From contig JAHCKJ010000045.1 of the NCBI GenBank assembly GCA_026125835.1, forward strand, positions 1 through 11,529: 11,529 bases of DNA, read 5' to 3'. Below the pieces are notes generated by a model. It was not told where the DNA came from, searched no databases, and worked only from the letters and a program-made list of their open reading frames with translations. Below are positions 1-7,300 of this stretch, one piece after another. How positions within the stretch are numbered: position 1 is the stretch's first letter; each line of letters begins with the position of its first letter. The DNA is from Sphingopyxis sp. (GTDB lineage Bacteria > Pseudomonadota > Alphaproteobacteria > Sphingomonadales > Sphingomonadaceae). Both the position numbers and the translations under genes were made by a program.

Positions 1-404
1 AACGACGTCACCCCGACCCCGACCGAATAGCGGCTGGTGGTGTCGGTCCCCGTGCCGGTCAGCGACGGGCCGCGCGTGCGCGCCGCATCGGCGCTGGCGC
101 CGACCGTCGGCAGCCGGTCGGCGTCCTGGATCCGGTACAAACCGCGCGCTTCCTCGATCTGCGCCACTGCCACCGCCAGATCGCGGTTGCGCGCGATTGC
201 CTGTGCGATCAGCACTTCGAGCTGCGGGTCGGCGAAGAAATCCTGCCACGCGACGTCGGTGGCGCGTTGACCCGGCGTGACATCGCCCGCAAAGGCCTCC
301 GGATAATCGGGCGCGGTCGGTAGCGCCGGGCGCTCGTGCGGCGGCGCCATGTTGACGCAGCCGGCAAGCGACACGGCGGCCAGCAGGACGATCAGCTTAC
401 GCAT
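1..404 (-). CDS. RND efflux outer-membrane factor lipoprotein (OprM/NodT type), N-terminal part, cut by left edge
   Basis: Reading leftward from the ATG at 404, 134 codons stay open to the window edge. The protein starts MRKLIVLLAAVSLAGC, a signal peptide with lipobox LAGC and the lipidated Cys at residue 16. The segment that follows (WQDFFADPQLEVLIAQAIARN, then a Leu/Ala-rich helix and RLPTVGASADA) is typical of the first periplasmic helices of OprM/CmeC/NodT-type TolC-like channels. In this family the trimer forms the outer-membrane exit duct for an RND pump. It is the last of the three efflux genes: its start overlaps the pump's stop codon by 8 bp. A Shine-Dalgarno GAGGAG lies inside the pump gene (CTCCTC at 412-417 on the plus strand), suggesting translational coupling. 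The C-terminal two thirds are outside the window. The family assignment is solid; the substrate is unknown. Confidence 0.88.
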   Translation of the reverse strand, partial: MRKLIVLLAAVSLAGCVNMAPPHERPALPTAPDYPEAFAGDVTPGQRATDVAWQDFFADPQLEVLIAQAIARNRDLAVAVAQIEEARGLYRIQDADRLPTVGASADAARTRGPSLTGTGTDTTSRYSVGVGVTS

Positions 405-3400
405 GGGTCGGCTCCTCGCCATGGTGGCTCTTTTCAGCGGGTGAGGGCGGGCGTTTGCGGCTCAGCCATTTGCGGACCGAAAGATAAAAGACCGGGATGA
501 AAAAGATACCGAGCAAGGTCGCGGCGATCATCCCGCCCATCACCCCCGACCCGACCGCGATGCGGCTCGCCGCACCAGCACCGCTGGCGATGACGAGCGG
601 CACCATGCCCAGGATGAACGCCAGGCTGGTCATGATGATCGGACGCAGGCGCAGCTTCACCGCCTCCATCACCGCATCGAGCGTCGATTTGCCCTGGGCC
701 TCCTGTTCGATCGCAAATTCGACGATCAGAATCGCATTTTTCGCCGCCAGCCCGATAATCGTAATCAGCCCGACGTTGAAATAAATGTCGGCGGAAAGCC
801 CGCGGAACATCGAGAACAATACCGCGCCCAGCACGCCGAGCGGTACCACCAGCAGCACCGACACCGGCACCGACCAGCTTTCATAGAGCGCCGCGAGCAG
901 CAGGAATACGACCACCAGCGACAGGCCGAGCAACATGCCGATCTGTCCCGCCGACTGTTTTTCCTCATAGGAAATGCCGGTCCATTCGAAGGCGAAGCCC
1001 GGCGGCAGTTGCTCGGCCAGCCGCTCCATCTCGGCCATCGCCTCGCCCGTCGATTGCCCCGGTGCGGGTTCGCCCGAGATCGTCATCGCGGGATAGCCGT
1101 TATATCGCTGAAGCTGCGGCGTTTCCGCCGACCATTCGGCTTTGCTGAACGATCCGAACGGCACCATGTCGCCGTTGGCGCTGCGTACCCGCAGGTCGAG
1201 CACGTCCTGCGGCGTCATGCGGCTGGCCGCGTCCGCCTGAAGCAGGACGCGCAGCACGCGTCCTTCGCGCGTGAAATCATTGGCATAGGCACTGCCGAAA
1301 CTGATCGCCAGCGTCGCGTTGACGTCGCCGATCGACAGGCCCAGCGCGCGCGCCTGGATGCGGTCGATATCGACCTTCAGCACGGGCGCGTCCTCCTGTC
1401 CTTCCGGCCGGACATTGGCGAGCAGCTTGCTCTGCATCGCGCCGCCCAGCATCTGGTTGCGCGCTGCGACCAGCGCCTCGCGGCCGTTGGCGCCGCGATC
1501 CTGCAACTTGAAGGTAAAGCCGCTCGACGTGCCCAGCTCCGGCATCGAGGGCGGGCTCAAGGAAAAGACAAAGGCCTCCTTGATCCCCATCAACGCGCCC
1601 ATCGCCTTGCCCGCGATCGCATCGGCGCTGTCGCCGTCGCCCTTGCGTTCGTTCCACGGTTTAAGCGGCGTGAACATGATCGCGTTCGCCTGTCCCTGGC
1701 CGAAAAAGCTGAAGCCGTTCACCGCGACGATATTCGCCACCTGCGGCTGGTCCTCGAAAAACGCCTTGGCCTGCTCGGTTGCCTCGTTGGTGCGCTGCGT
1801 CGTCGCGCCGGGCGGTGCCTGGATCACCGTGATCAGATAGCCCTGGTCCTCCTGCGGCAGGAACGAGCCGGGCAGGCGGGTGAACAGCAATGCGGTCACC
1901 GCCACCATCACCACAAACACGCCCAGCCAGCGCAGCGGCGCGCCCAGCATCTTGCCGACGCGCACCTGGTACCGGCCGGTGGTCCGCCCGAACCAGTCGT
2001 TGAAGCGGCCGAAAAAGCGATCGACCCGCTCGCCCACCGGACCGCTGCGTTTGGTCGCATCGTGCGGCTTCAGCATCGTGGCACACAGCGCCGGGGTCAG
2101 GGTCAGTGCCAGCAACGCCGAAAAGGCGATCGAGATCGCGAGTGTCATCGAGAACTGGCGATAGATTCCGCCGGTCGAACCGGGGAAAAATGCCATCGGA
2201 ATGAACACCGCGATCAGCACCAGCGTGATGCCGATGATCGCGCTGGTGATCTGACCCATCGCCTTCACTGTCGCTTCATAGGGCGGCAGATGCTCCTCGT
2301 TCATGATCCGCTCGACATTCTCAATCACGACGATCGCGTCGTCGACCAGAATGCCGATCGCCAGCACCATGCCGAACAGCGTCAGCACGTTGATCGAAAA
2401 GCCGAACATCCACAGACCCAGGCAGGCACCCGCCAGCGCGATCGGCACCACGACGGTCGGGATGACCGTGGCGCGCCAGTTTTGCAGGAACAGGAACATG
2501 ACGAGAAAGACGAGCACCATCGCCTCGGCCAGCGTCTTCACAACCTCCTCGATCGACAGCTGGATGAAGGGCGTTGTGTCATAGGGGATCGACCAGGTGA
2601 TGTCGGGCGGGAACCCCTTGGACAAGGTTTCCATCTGCTCGCGGACGCCCTCTGCCGTCGCGAGCGCGTTGGCGCCCGGGGTCAGCTGGACGGCCAGCCC
2701 CGCCATCGGTTTGCCGTTGAGCTCGGACGAAAAAAGGTAGCTGGCGGCGCCCAGTTCGACGCGGCCGACATCGCGCAGCGTTACGGCCGACCCGTCGGGA
2801 TTCGCGCGCAGGATGATGCTCTCGAACTGCTCGGGCTTGGTAAAGCGGCCCTGCGTCGTGATGACGGCGTTGATCTCGGCGCCCTTGGCGATCGGCTGGT
2901 CGCCCAGCTGGCCGCCCGGGGTCTGGCTGTTCTGCTCCTGTACGGCACGCAGCGCTTCGGCGGCGGACAATTTATAGGATGCCAGTTTTTGCGGATCGAG
3001 CCAGATGCGCATCGCATATTCGGGCGCGAACGCCTGCACATTGCCGACGCCGTTCACGCGGCGCAGCTCGTCGAGCACGCGCGTGTTGGCGAAGTTGTTG
3101 ACCTCCATCGGGTCGGTGTTGCCGCTTTTCGAGGTGATCGCGACGATCAGCAGAAAGCCCGAATTGGCTTCGGTGACCGAAATGCCCTGACGCCGCACAT
3201 CTTCGGGCAGCCGTTGTTCGACCCGGCGCAGGCGGTTCTGCACCTCCATCTGCGCATTGTCGATGTCCGTCCCGGCTTCGAAGGTCAGCGTGATCGACGC
3301 GGTGCCGTTCGATTCGCTGGTCGAGGCCATATAGAGGAAGCCTTCGACCCCGTTCAGCTCCTGCTCGATGACCTGCGTGACATTCTGTTCGAGCGTGCGC

Positions 3401-3564
3401 GCGTCGGCACCCGGATAGGTGACGCCGATCGTCAGCGACGGCGGCGCGACCGACGGATATTGTTCAACGGGCAGCCCGCGCAGCGCGATGATCCCGGCGA
3501 GCAGGATGCCGATAGCGATGACCCAAGAAAAAATGGGCCGGTCGATGAAGAAACGGGGCGTCAT
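397..3564 (-). CDS. RND multidrug efflux pump, inner-membrane permease (AcrB/MexB-like, HAE1 family)
   Basis: This 1055-residue protein has the usual length of AcrB/MexB and aligns with AcrB by eye at an offset of one or two residues. The N-terminus (FFIDRPIFSWVIAIGILLAG) is the first membrane helix. Proton-relay residues are present: Asp408-Asp409 in GILVDDAIVVIENVER (AcrB D407/D408) and Lys942 in GLAAKNAILIVEFA (AcrB K940). Drug-pocket landmarks are kept: the IPYDTTPF segment near 326-333, VQAFAPEYAMRIW near 176-188, and the switch loop NGFSFFGQGQ. The pump exchanges protons for amphiphilic compounds, moving them from periplasm or membrane to the outer-membrane channel. It starts 3 bp after the adaptor gene stop with no clear Shine-Dalgarno, so translation is probably coupled. 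All key residues are intact, so it looks functional. The actual substrates cannot be read from the sequence. Confidence 0.97.
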   Translation of the reverse strand: MTPRFFIDRPIFSWVIAIGILLAGIIALRGLPVEQYPSVAPPSLTIGVTYPGADARTLEQNVTQVIEQELNGVEGFLYMASTSESNGTASITLTFEAGTDIDNAQMEVQNRLRRVEQRLPEDVRRQGISVTEANSGFLLIVAITSKSGNTDPMEVNNFANTRVLDELRRVNGVGNVQAFAPEYAMRIWLDPQKLASYKLSAAEALRAVQEQNSQTPGGQLGDQPIAKGAEINAVITTQGRFTKPEQFESIILRANPDGSAVTLRDVGRVELGAASYLFSSELNGKPMAGLAVQLTPGANALATAEGVREQMETLSKGFPPDITWSIPYDTTPFIQLSIEEVVKTLAEAMVLVFLVMFLFLQNWRATVIPTVVVPIALAGACLGLWMFGFSINVLTLFGMVLAIGILVDDAIVVIENVERIMNEEHLPPYEATVKAMGQITSAIIGITLVLIAVFIPMAFFPGSTGGIYRQFSMTLAISIAFSALLALTLTPALCATMLKPHDATKRSGPVGERVDRFFGRFNDWFGRTTGRYQVRVGKMLGAPLRWLGVFVVMVAVTALLFTRLPGSFLPQEDQGYLITVIQAPPGATTQRTNEATEQAKAFFEDQPQVANIVAVNGFSFFGQGQANAIMFTPLKPWNERKGDGDSADAIAGKAMGALMGIKEAFVFSLSPPSMPELGTSSGFTFKLQDRGANGREALVAARNQMLGGAMQSKLLANVRPEGQEDAPVLKVDIDRIQARALGLSIGDVNATLAISFGSAYANDFTREGRVLRVLLQADAASRMTPQDVLDLRVRSANGDMVPFGSFSKAEWSAETPQLQRYNGYPAMTISGEPAPGQSTGEAMAEMERLAEQLPPGFAFEWTGISYEEKQSAGQIGMLLGLSLVVVFLLLAALYESWSVPVSVLLVVPLGVLGAVLFSMFRGLSADIYFNVGLITIIGLAAKNAILIVEFAIEQEAQGKSTLDAVMEAVKLRLRPIIMTSLAFILGMVPLVIASGAGAASRIAVGSGVMGGMIAATLLGIFFIPVFYLSVRKWLSRKRPPSPAEKSHHGEEPTHA

Positions 3565-3567
3565 CGA

Positions 3568-4722
3568 TCAGCGCTTTGCCGCGGGCGTCGATGCCGTGCC
3601 TTTGGGCGGCGCTATCCTGACCGGTTGTCCCGGCTGGACCTTTTGCAGCCCGTCGACAATCACCCGGTCGCCGGGTTTCAGGCCGTCGAGCACCGCCCAC
3701 TGGCCCGCGACCATGGCGCCCAGCTTGATCGGGCGCGGCGTCGCGACATTTTTGGCGTCGAGCACCATGACCGTTGCCGCGTCGGCCGCCAGCTTGACCG
3801 CGCGCTGCGGGATCAGCATCCCGTCGGCGCGGTTGCCGGCAAAAATGCGCGCGCGCACGAACTGGCCCGGCAGCAAAGCCGCATTGGGGTTCGGAAATTC
3901 GGCGCGCAACGCCGCGGTGCCCGTCGCCTCGTCGATCGACAGGTCGAGGAAGTCGAGGTGGCCGACCACCGGATAGGCACTGCCATCCTCCAGGATCAAT
4001 TGCACTTCGACGCGTTCCAGGGCGGGGGCGCTGACCTTGCCCGATCCCATGTCGCGGCGCGTCGCCAGCAGGTCCGAACTCGACTGGCCGAAATTGACGT
4101 ACACGCGGTCGATCTGCTCGATCGTCGTCAGCAAGGTTCCCTGCGCCGCGCTTACCAGTGCCCCCTCGGTCACCTCGGCGCGGCGGACGCGGCCCGAAAT
4201 CGGCGCGGTCACCGACGCATAGCCAAGATTCAGGCGCGCTGATTCCAGATTCGCCTGCGCCGCCTGCACATCGGCCTCGGCGGTGCGCTGCGCGGCGACC
4301 GCCGCGTCATATTCCTGGCGGCCGATCGCCTGGTCGGCGAGCAGCGGCTGGTACCGCGCGACAACCTGCCGCGCGTTGGCGGCGGTTGCCTGCGCCCGCG
4401 CGAGCTGCGCGCGCGCCGCATTGGCGTTTGCGGTCAACTGGCGCGGGTCGATCCGGAACAGCGCGGTACCGGCGCGCACAAAACTGCCCTCGTTGAACAG
4501 CCGCCGCTCGACGATGCCGTCGACGCGGGCGCGGACTTCGGAGGTGCGAACCGCCTGTACGCGGCCGGGCAGCTCGATGACATTCGGAACCGCCTGCGAT
4601 CGCACGGTGACGACGGTGACTTCGGGCGGCGGCGGAGCCGGGGGCGCTTCGGACGAGCAGGCGGCCAGCAACAGGGCCAACGCGCCAACGCTGGCGCAGG
4701 CGAAAGAACGAGCGCGACTCAT
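3568..4722 (-). CDS. RND efflux periplasmic adaptor (membrane fusion) lipoprotein, AcrA/MexA type
   Basis: This 384-residue adaptor links the RND pump to the outer-membrane channel. Its signal peptide ends in a lipobox (LLLAAC, lipidated Cys22), followed by a Pro-rich linker (PPAPPPPEV). Residues 58-95 form the first half of the lipoyl-like barrel sandwich (VRARVDGIVERRLFNEGSFV). Residues about 95-165 are an Ala/Gln/Arg-rich alpha-helical coiled-coil hairpin containing QAIGRQEYDAA. The second half of the barrel starts at VTAPISGRVRRAEV (171-184). The beta-barrel contains LLPGQFVRARI (283-293), and the membrane-proximal domain includes LDGLKPGDRVIVDGLQ. It is the first gene of the operon and reads away from the TetR regulator. 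AGGGG, five bases before the ATG, is a plausible ribosome binding site. Its promoter must lie in the 109-bp gap shared with tetR. Confidence 0.96.
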   Translation of the reverse strand: MSRARSFACASVGALALLLAACSSEAPPAPPPPEVTVVTVRSQAVPNVIELPGRVQAVRTSEVRARVDGIVERRLFNEGSFVRAGTALFRIDPRQLTANANAARAQLARAQATAANARQVVARYQPLLADQAIGRQEYDAAVAAQRTAEADVQAAQANLESARLNLGYASVTAPISGRVRRAEVTEGALVSAAQGTLLTTIEQIDRVYVNFGQSSSDLLATRRDMGSGKVSAPALERVEVQLILEDGSAYPVVGHLDFLDLSIDEATGTAALRAEFPNPNAALLPGQFVRARIFAGNRADGMLIPQRAVKLAADAATVMVLDAKNVATPRPIKLGAMVAGQWAVLDGLKPGDRVIVDGLQKVQPGQPVRIAPPKGTASTPAAKR

Positions 4723-4774
4723 AACGACCCCTGATAAATCGGCAAAATGAAAGGATGGCGACGCGAAAAAGGCG

Positions 4775-4802
4775 TTGCGTTTGGCGCGATGTAATTTAGA
4801 TT
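4775..4802 (+). promoter_or_regulatory. Possible tetR promoter
   Basis: TTGCGT (4775-4780) and TAGATT (4797-4802) are separated by 16 bases and resemble -35 and -10 hexamers at 3/6 and 4/6 matches. The -10 lies within the TGTAAT-N4-ATTACA palindrome, so bound repressor would block its own gene. On the opposite strand TTGCGC (4816-4811) could be the -35 of the efflux operon, but I see no convincing -10 for it. This is inference from spacing only. Confidence 0.3.
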
Positions 4803-4805
4803 ACA
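4790..4805. promoter_or_regulatory. Operator-like palindrome between efflux operon and tetR
   Basis: TGTAATTTAGATTACA is a perfect inverted repeat with 6-bp arms and a 4-bp spacer. It stands out as AT-rich in a GC-rich window. It lies 26 bp before the tetR start and 67 bp before the adaptor start, in the gap between divergent genes. TetR/AcrR repressors typically bind such palindromes and control both themselves and the neighbouring pump. The palindrome is seen directly; its identity as the binding site of the adjacent TetR is inferred. Confidence 0.7.
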
Positions 4806-4814
4806 GAAAAGCGC

Positions 4815-4823
4815 AAGGGAGAG
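4815..4823 (+). promoter_or_regulatory. Ribosome binding site deciding the tetR start
   Basis: AAGGGAGAG ends 8 bases before the ATG at 4832. It favours that start over the in-frame TTG at 4775, which would place the operator inside the coding region. Confidence 0.65.
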
Positions 4824-4831
4824 AATCGCGC

Positions 4832-5467
4832 ATGGACAATTTTGATCTGCTCGACTGTTCGGTCGGGCCACCCACTGTGCGCGAGCGGCGGCAGCAAGCC
4901 ATATTGGACGCCGCGGAAACGCTGTTTCTGGAAGAGGGCTATGAGCGAACGGCGCTGGCGGACATTGTCAGGCGATCGGGCGGATCGCTCGCCACGCTGT
5001 ACGAGCTGTTCGGCAACAAGCAGGGGCTGCTCCATGCGATTGCAGCGCGCTGGGGCGAAGAGACGCGCTGCCGGGCCGGCGCGTGCGAAGCGATGGGCCA
5101 GTTATCCAATGTCGAGCTGTTGACCGGCTATGCCTATCGGCAATGCGACCGGATGCGGTCGCCGCGCGCCGTCGCATTGATGCGGATGCTGATTTCGGAA
5201 AGCTTGCGCGACCGCGCGTTCGCGCTGCAAATCTACCGCGACCTCCACATTCCGGCGGTCGAGGAATTGTCCGAACTGTTCGCCGCCTGGGCGGCAGCGG
5301 GGGAAGCGGCGATCGACGATCCAGAAGCGGCGGCAAAGCTGCTGCTCAGCATCGTCATCGGCGATTCGATGCTCCACGCGCTGGCCGGGCTGGACGACGA
5401 ATGGCTGACCCACGAACAGATCGACTGGCGCCTCAGACCTTTTCTGTCGCACTTCAAGATCGGTTAG
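4832..5467 (+). CDS. TetR/AcrR-family transcriptional regulator, likely repressor of the divergent efflux operon
   Basis: This 211-residue protein has a TetR N-terminal DNA-binding domain at about residues 16-65: RERRQQAILDAAETLFLEEGYERTALADIVRRSG, then the recognition-helix region SLATLYELFGNKQGLL. The C-terminal half is all-helical and ligand-binding in type. Residues 110-190 (PRAVALMRMLISES, then an FAAWAAAGE segment and LLLSIVIGDSMLHAL) recall the AefR-like TetR C-terminal domain, a less certain sub-family call. Divergence from a complete RND operon, with a palindrome in the gap, fits the AcrR/MexR-type arrangement. In that arrangement a pump substrate releases the repressor. The ATG is chosen over an upstream in-frame TTG because of its ribosome binding site and because the protein then starts just before the conserved domain. 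The inducer is unknown. Confidence 0.93.
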   Translation: MDNFDLLDCSVGPPTVRERRQQAILDAAETLFLEEGYERTALADIVRRSGGSLATLYELFGNKQGLLHAIAARWGEETRCRAGACEAMGQLSNVELLTGYAYRQCDRMRSPRAVALMRMLISESLRDRAFALQIYRDLHIPAVEELSELFAAWAAAGEAAIDDPEAAAKLLLSIVIGDSMLHALAGLDDEWLTHEQIDWRLRPFLSHFKIG

Positions 5468-5488
5468 GCGTTCGACCGCCGACCGTTT
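5461..5488 (+). terminator. Weak candidate terminator hairpin at the tetR stop
   Basis: CGGT-TA-GGCG pairs with CGCC-G-ACCG around a TTCGAC loop, giving 8 bp with a small internal loop, followed by only three T. It overlaps the tetR stop codon. The U-tract is poor, so this is a tentative call. Confidence 0.25.
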
Positions 5489-5500
5489 GCTGCGGGCTTG

Positions 5501-5516
5501 TTGACAGGGCTGTCAA
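5501..5516. promoter_or_regulatory. Operator-like palindrome with embedded -35 upstream of the MFS transporter
   Basis: TTGACAGGGCTGTCAA is a perfect inverted repeat with 7-bp arms and a 2-bp centre. It lies 42 bp before the transporter start. The left arm contains TTGACA, the consensus -35 hexamer; no good -10 is visible 16-18 bases downstream (around 5523-5529 is AAAACTT). A 2-base loop makes an RNA hairpin unlikely, so a DNA-binding dimer site is the simplest reading. The sequence is unlike the palindrome at 4790, so a different regulator is probable. Confidence 0.6.
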
Positions 5517-5541
5517 TAACTGAAAACTTGCGCGCTCCGGC

Positions 5542-5549
5542 AAGGGGAG
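5542..5549 (+). promoter_or_regulatory. Ribosome binding site supporting a TTG start
   Basis: AAGGGGAG lies 9 bases before TTG at 5559. The next in-frame Met would be residue 79, inside the conserved transporter fold, so this site decides the start. Confidence 0.7.
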
Positions 5550-5558
5550 CGTTGGATC

Positions 5559-6911
5559 TTGGCCAGTACCGTTCTGCCATCCGTCGATCCGGCCGGACAG
5601 GAAACCGCGCTCCGCCCGCGGACCGTCGCCGCCTATGCCGCCACCGCCGGCCCGACGGTGATCCTGGGCTTGCCGTTCAGCGTCTATTTGCCGCCCTATA
5701 TCGCCGAGGGCGGAGTCATTCCGGTGGCGCTCGTCGGGCTGTTGTTTTCGCTGACGACGATCTGGGACGGCGTCGTCGATCCGTTGATCGGGACGATGGT
5801 CGACCGCGTGCGCACCGGGCTCGGCGCGCACCGGCGCTGGATGCTGCTCGCGCTGGCGCCGCTGGCGTTGTTGTTGCTGGCGATCGTCACCATCGGCGAC
5901 CAGCTGACGTTCGCCGCCCTGTTCCTGATGATGGTGCTCTTTTATTCCAGCTTCAGCCTTTACGAGGTGGCGCAGCTGTCGTGGGGATCGGCGCTGGTCC
6001 GCACGCCCGCCGACAGCGCGCTGCTATACGGGATGCGTGACTGGTTCGCGAAGATCGCGCTGATCCTTGCGTTCGCCGCGCCGGCGGCAGCGCAGCTGTT
6101 GATCCCGGGCGTCAGCCTGCAGGGGCGGATCATGGCCTATGCCAGCCTGTTCCTGCTGATGGTGCCGATCGCGCTTTTTGCCATCCGGCGAGTTCCGGCG
6201 CGGGCCGTGATTGCGGAACCGGGGATCGGCTGGCGGCAGGAGATCCGGGCATCGCTGTCCTATCCGCCGCTCATGCTGCTCTTGGGGGTGCAGTTTCTCA
6301 ACAGCTTCGCCTTCGGCTCGCTGACGTCGCTGTTCGTGTTTTTCGCCGCCGCGGTGCTTGATCTCGACGCGCAGAGCGCGGTGTTGCTGTTCGCCAGCTT
6401 TGTCGGCGGCGCTTTGGCGTCGCCGGTCTGGACGCTGCTGGCGCGGCGGTTCGGCAAGCCCCCGATGATGATCGCCATGGGCCTGCTGATTTCCGGATTG
6501 CTGATCGCGACCCTGTTCCAGGCGCCGACCGGACTCGGCCAGGCAACCGGCTTTTCGATGGCGCTCGGCACCGGCTTCGTCGGCCTGTTGTTCACCCACT
6601 CGATGCTGGCCGACATCATCCCGCGCGATGCCGCGCGTTGCGGGCGCAATCGTTCGGCCTTTCTGTTCGCAATGCTCAACCTGATGCAGAAATTCGGGGT
6701 CGCTGCGGCGATTGCGGTCAGCTATATCCTGCTCGACGTGGTCGGTTTCGATCCGGCGAACGGTGCGGCGGCCGCGCGCGAACTGCACCTGTTGTTCGCG
6801 CTCCAGCCGACGGCCGGCTGGCTGGTCATGGCACTCCTGCTGCTGCTGATCCGGCGGGGGCTCGCGCACGAGGCTACCCCCGCACTTGCATTCACCGCAC
6901 CGCGCCAGTAA
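5559..6911 (+). CDS. MFS transporter, GPH (glycoside-pentoside-hexuronide:cation symporter) / MFS_2 family
   Basis: This 450-residue integral membrane protein has about 12 hydrophobic segments, the normal size for GPH symporters. The family's cytoplasmic signature between helices 2 and 3 is present at residues 69-93 (WDGVVDPLIGTMVDRVRTGLG followed by AHRRW), with Asp70, Asp74 and Asp82 as the acidic landmarks. The corresponding loop in the C-terminal half is MLADIIPRDAARCGRNRSA (349-367). Relatives import sugars or sugar conjugates with Na+ or H+; many members in sphingomonad-like bacteria have unassigned substrates, so none is named here. Translation begins at TTG. It is downstream of tetR in the same direction but separated by 91 bp with its own operator-like palindrome, so independent control is more likely than an operon. 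No sugar-catabolic neighbours help with function. Confidence 0.88.
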   Translation: MASTVLPSVDPAGQETALRPRTVAAYAATAGPTVILGLPFSVYLPPYIAEGGVIPVALVGLLFSLTTIWDGVVDPLIGTMVDRVRTGLGAHRRWMLLALAPLALLLLAIVTIGDQLTFAALFLMMVLFYSSFSLYEVAQLSWGSALVRTPADSALLYGMRDWFAKIALILAFAAPAAAQLLIPGVSLQGRIMAYASLFLLMVPIALFAIRRVPARAVIAEPGIGWRQEIRASLSYPPLMLLLGVQFLNSFAFGSLTSLFVFFAAAVLDLDAQSAVLLFASFVGGALASPVWTLLARRFGKPPMMIAMGLLISGLLIATLFQAPTGLGQATGFSMALGTGFVGLLFTHSMLADIIPRDAARCGRNRSAFLFAMLNLMQKFGVAAAIAVSYILLDVVGFDPANGAAAARELHLLFALQPTAGWLVMALLLLLIRRGLAHEATPALAFTAPRQ

Positions 6912-6913
6912 AG

Positions 6914-6946
6914 GCGGCGTTCAATCGGACAGATGCGCCGCTTTTT
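6914..6946 (+). terminator. Probable intrinsic terminator after the MFS transporter
   Basis: GCGGCG (6914-6919) pairs with CGCCGC (6936-6941) across a 16-base loop and is followed at once by TTTTT (6942-6946). It begins three bases after the transporter stop codon. The loop is long, but stem, U-tract and position agree with termination before secE. Confidence 0.5.
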
Positions 6947-7001
6947 CCGCCTTTCGCCGACCTGCTCGGGGAGGGTGGGCGGACTATTGCCCAAAGCGTG
7001 C

Positions 7002-7030
7002 TTGACGCGCGGGGCATGGCGACCCATCTG
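7002..7030 (+). promoter_or_regulatory. Possible promoter for secE-nusG
   Basis: TTGACG (7002-7007) matches the -35 consensus at 5 of 6. The region 17 bases further (CATCTG, 7025-7030) is a poor -10. It lies 36 bp upstream of secE and after the terminator-like hairpin, so a promoter is expected in this 154-bp gap. No tRNA gene is visible in the gap. Confidence 0.35.
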
Positions 7031-7065
7031 CTCCGAACAGCGTTTTTAAGGACAGGACGATCGAC

Positions 7066-7263
7066 ATGGCGAAGACCAGCCCGGCGGAGTTCATCAACCA
7101 GGTGCGCACCGAAGCCCGGAAAATCGTCTGGCCGACGGGGCGCGAGACGGTGCAGACAACGATCATGGTGCTCATCATGACGACGATCCTGTCGTTGTTT
7201 TTCCTTGGCGTCGACACGGTTTTCAACGCGATCGTCAGCTGGCTGACCTCGCTCGCGCGCTGA
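7066..7263 (+). CDS. secE: Preprotein translocase subunit SecE
   Basis: This 65-residue protein is the short, single-helix SecE common outside enterobacteria. The amphipathic segment FINQVRTEARKIVWPTGRET (9-28) carries the family hallmark (V-x-W-P-T/S-R-x-E). It is followed by one transmembrane helix (about 31-60, TTIMVLIMTTILSLFFLGVD onward). SecE clamps SecY in the inner-membrane protein-conducting channel. It directly precedes nusG, the nearly universal bacterial order, with a 37-bp gap. AGGA at 7054-7057 is the ribosome binding site, eight bases before the ATG. Confidence 0.97.
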   Translation: MAKTSPAEFINQVRTEARKIVWPTGRETVQTTIMVLIMTTILSLFFLGVDTVFNAIVSWLTSLAR

Positions 7264-7300
7264 TCCCGGCGCGGCTTCATCAACAGGATACAGGATACAC

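Noticed and set aside
1009..4242. A 1077-codon open frame on the plus strand, antisense to the RND pump and adaptor genes
   Set aside because: It is a mirror frame produced by GC-rich codon use on the minus strand. Its product is rich in Arg, His, Gln and Asp with no recognisable domain, and it crosses two genes with clear RND and adaptor motifs.
4775..4831. An upstream in-frame TTG that would add 19 residues to the TetR regulator
   Set aside because: It would place the operator palindrome inside the coding region, lacks a ribosome binding site, and the added residues do not belong to the TetR domain. ATG at 4832 has a good site.
5501..5516. The TTGACAG-GG-CTGTCAA palindrome as a transcription terminator of tetR
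   Set aside because: The loop would be only two bases, the stem is not GC-rich and no T-run follows. A DNA operator fits better.
6024..6869. A long minus-strand open frame antisense to the MFS transporter
   Set aside because: Its product is low-complexity and very rich in Gln, Arg and Glu, with no domain. The plus-strand frame has a clear transporter fold.
6912..7065. A tRNA gene upstream of secE, as found in many bacteria
   Set aside because: The 154-bp gap holds a hairpin with a T-run and a possible promoter, but no cloverleaf arms or T-loop consensus.
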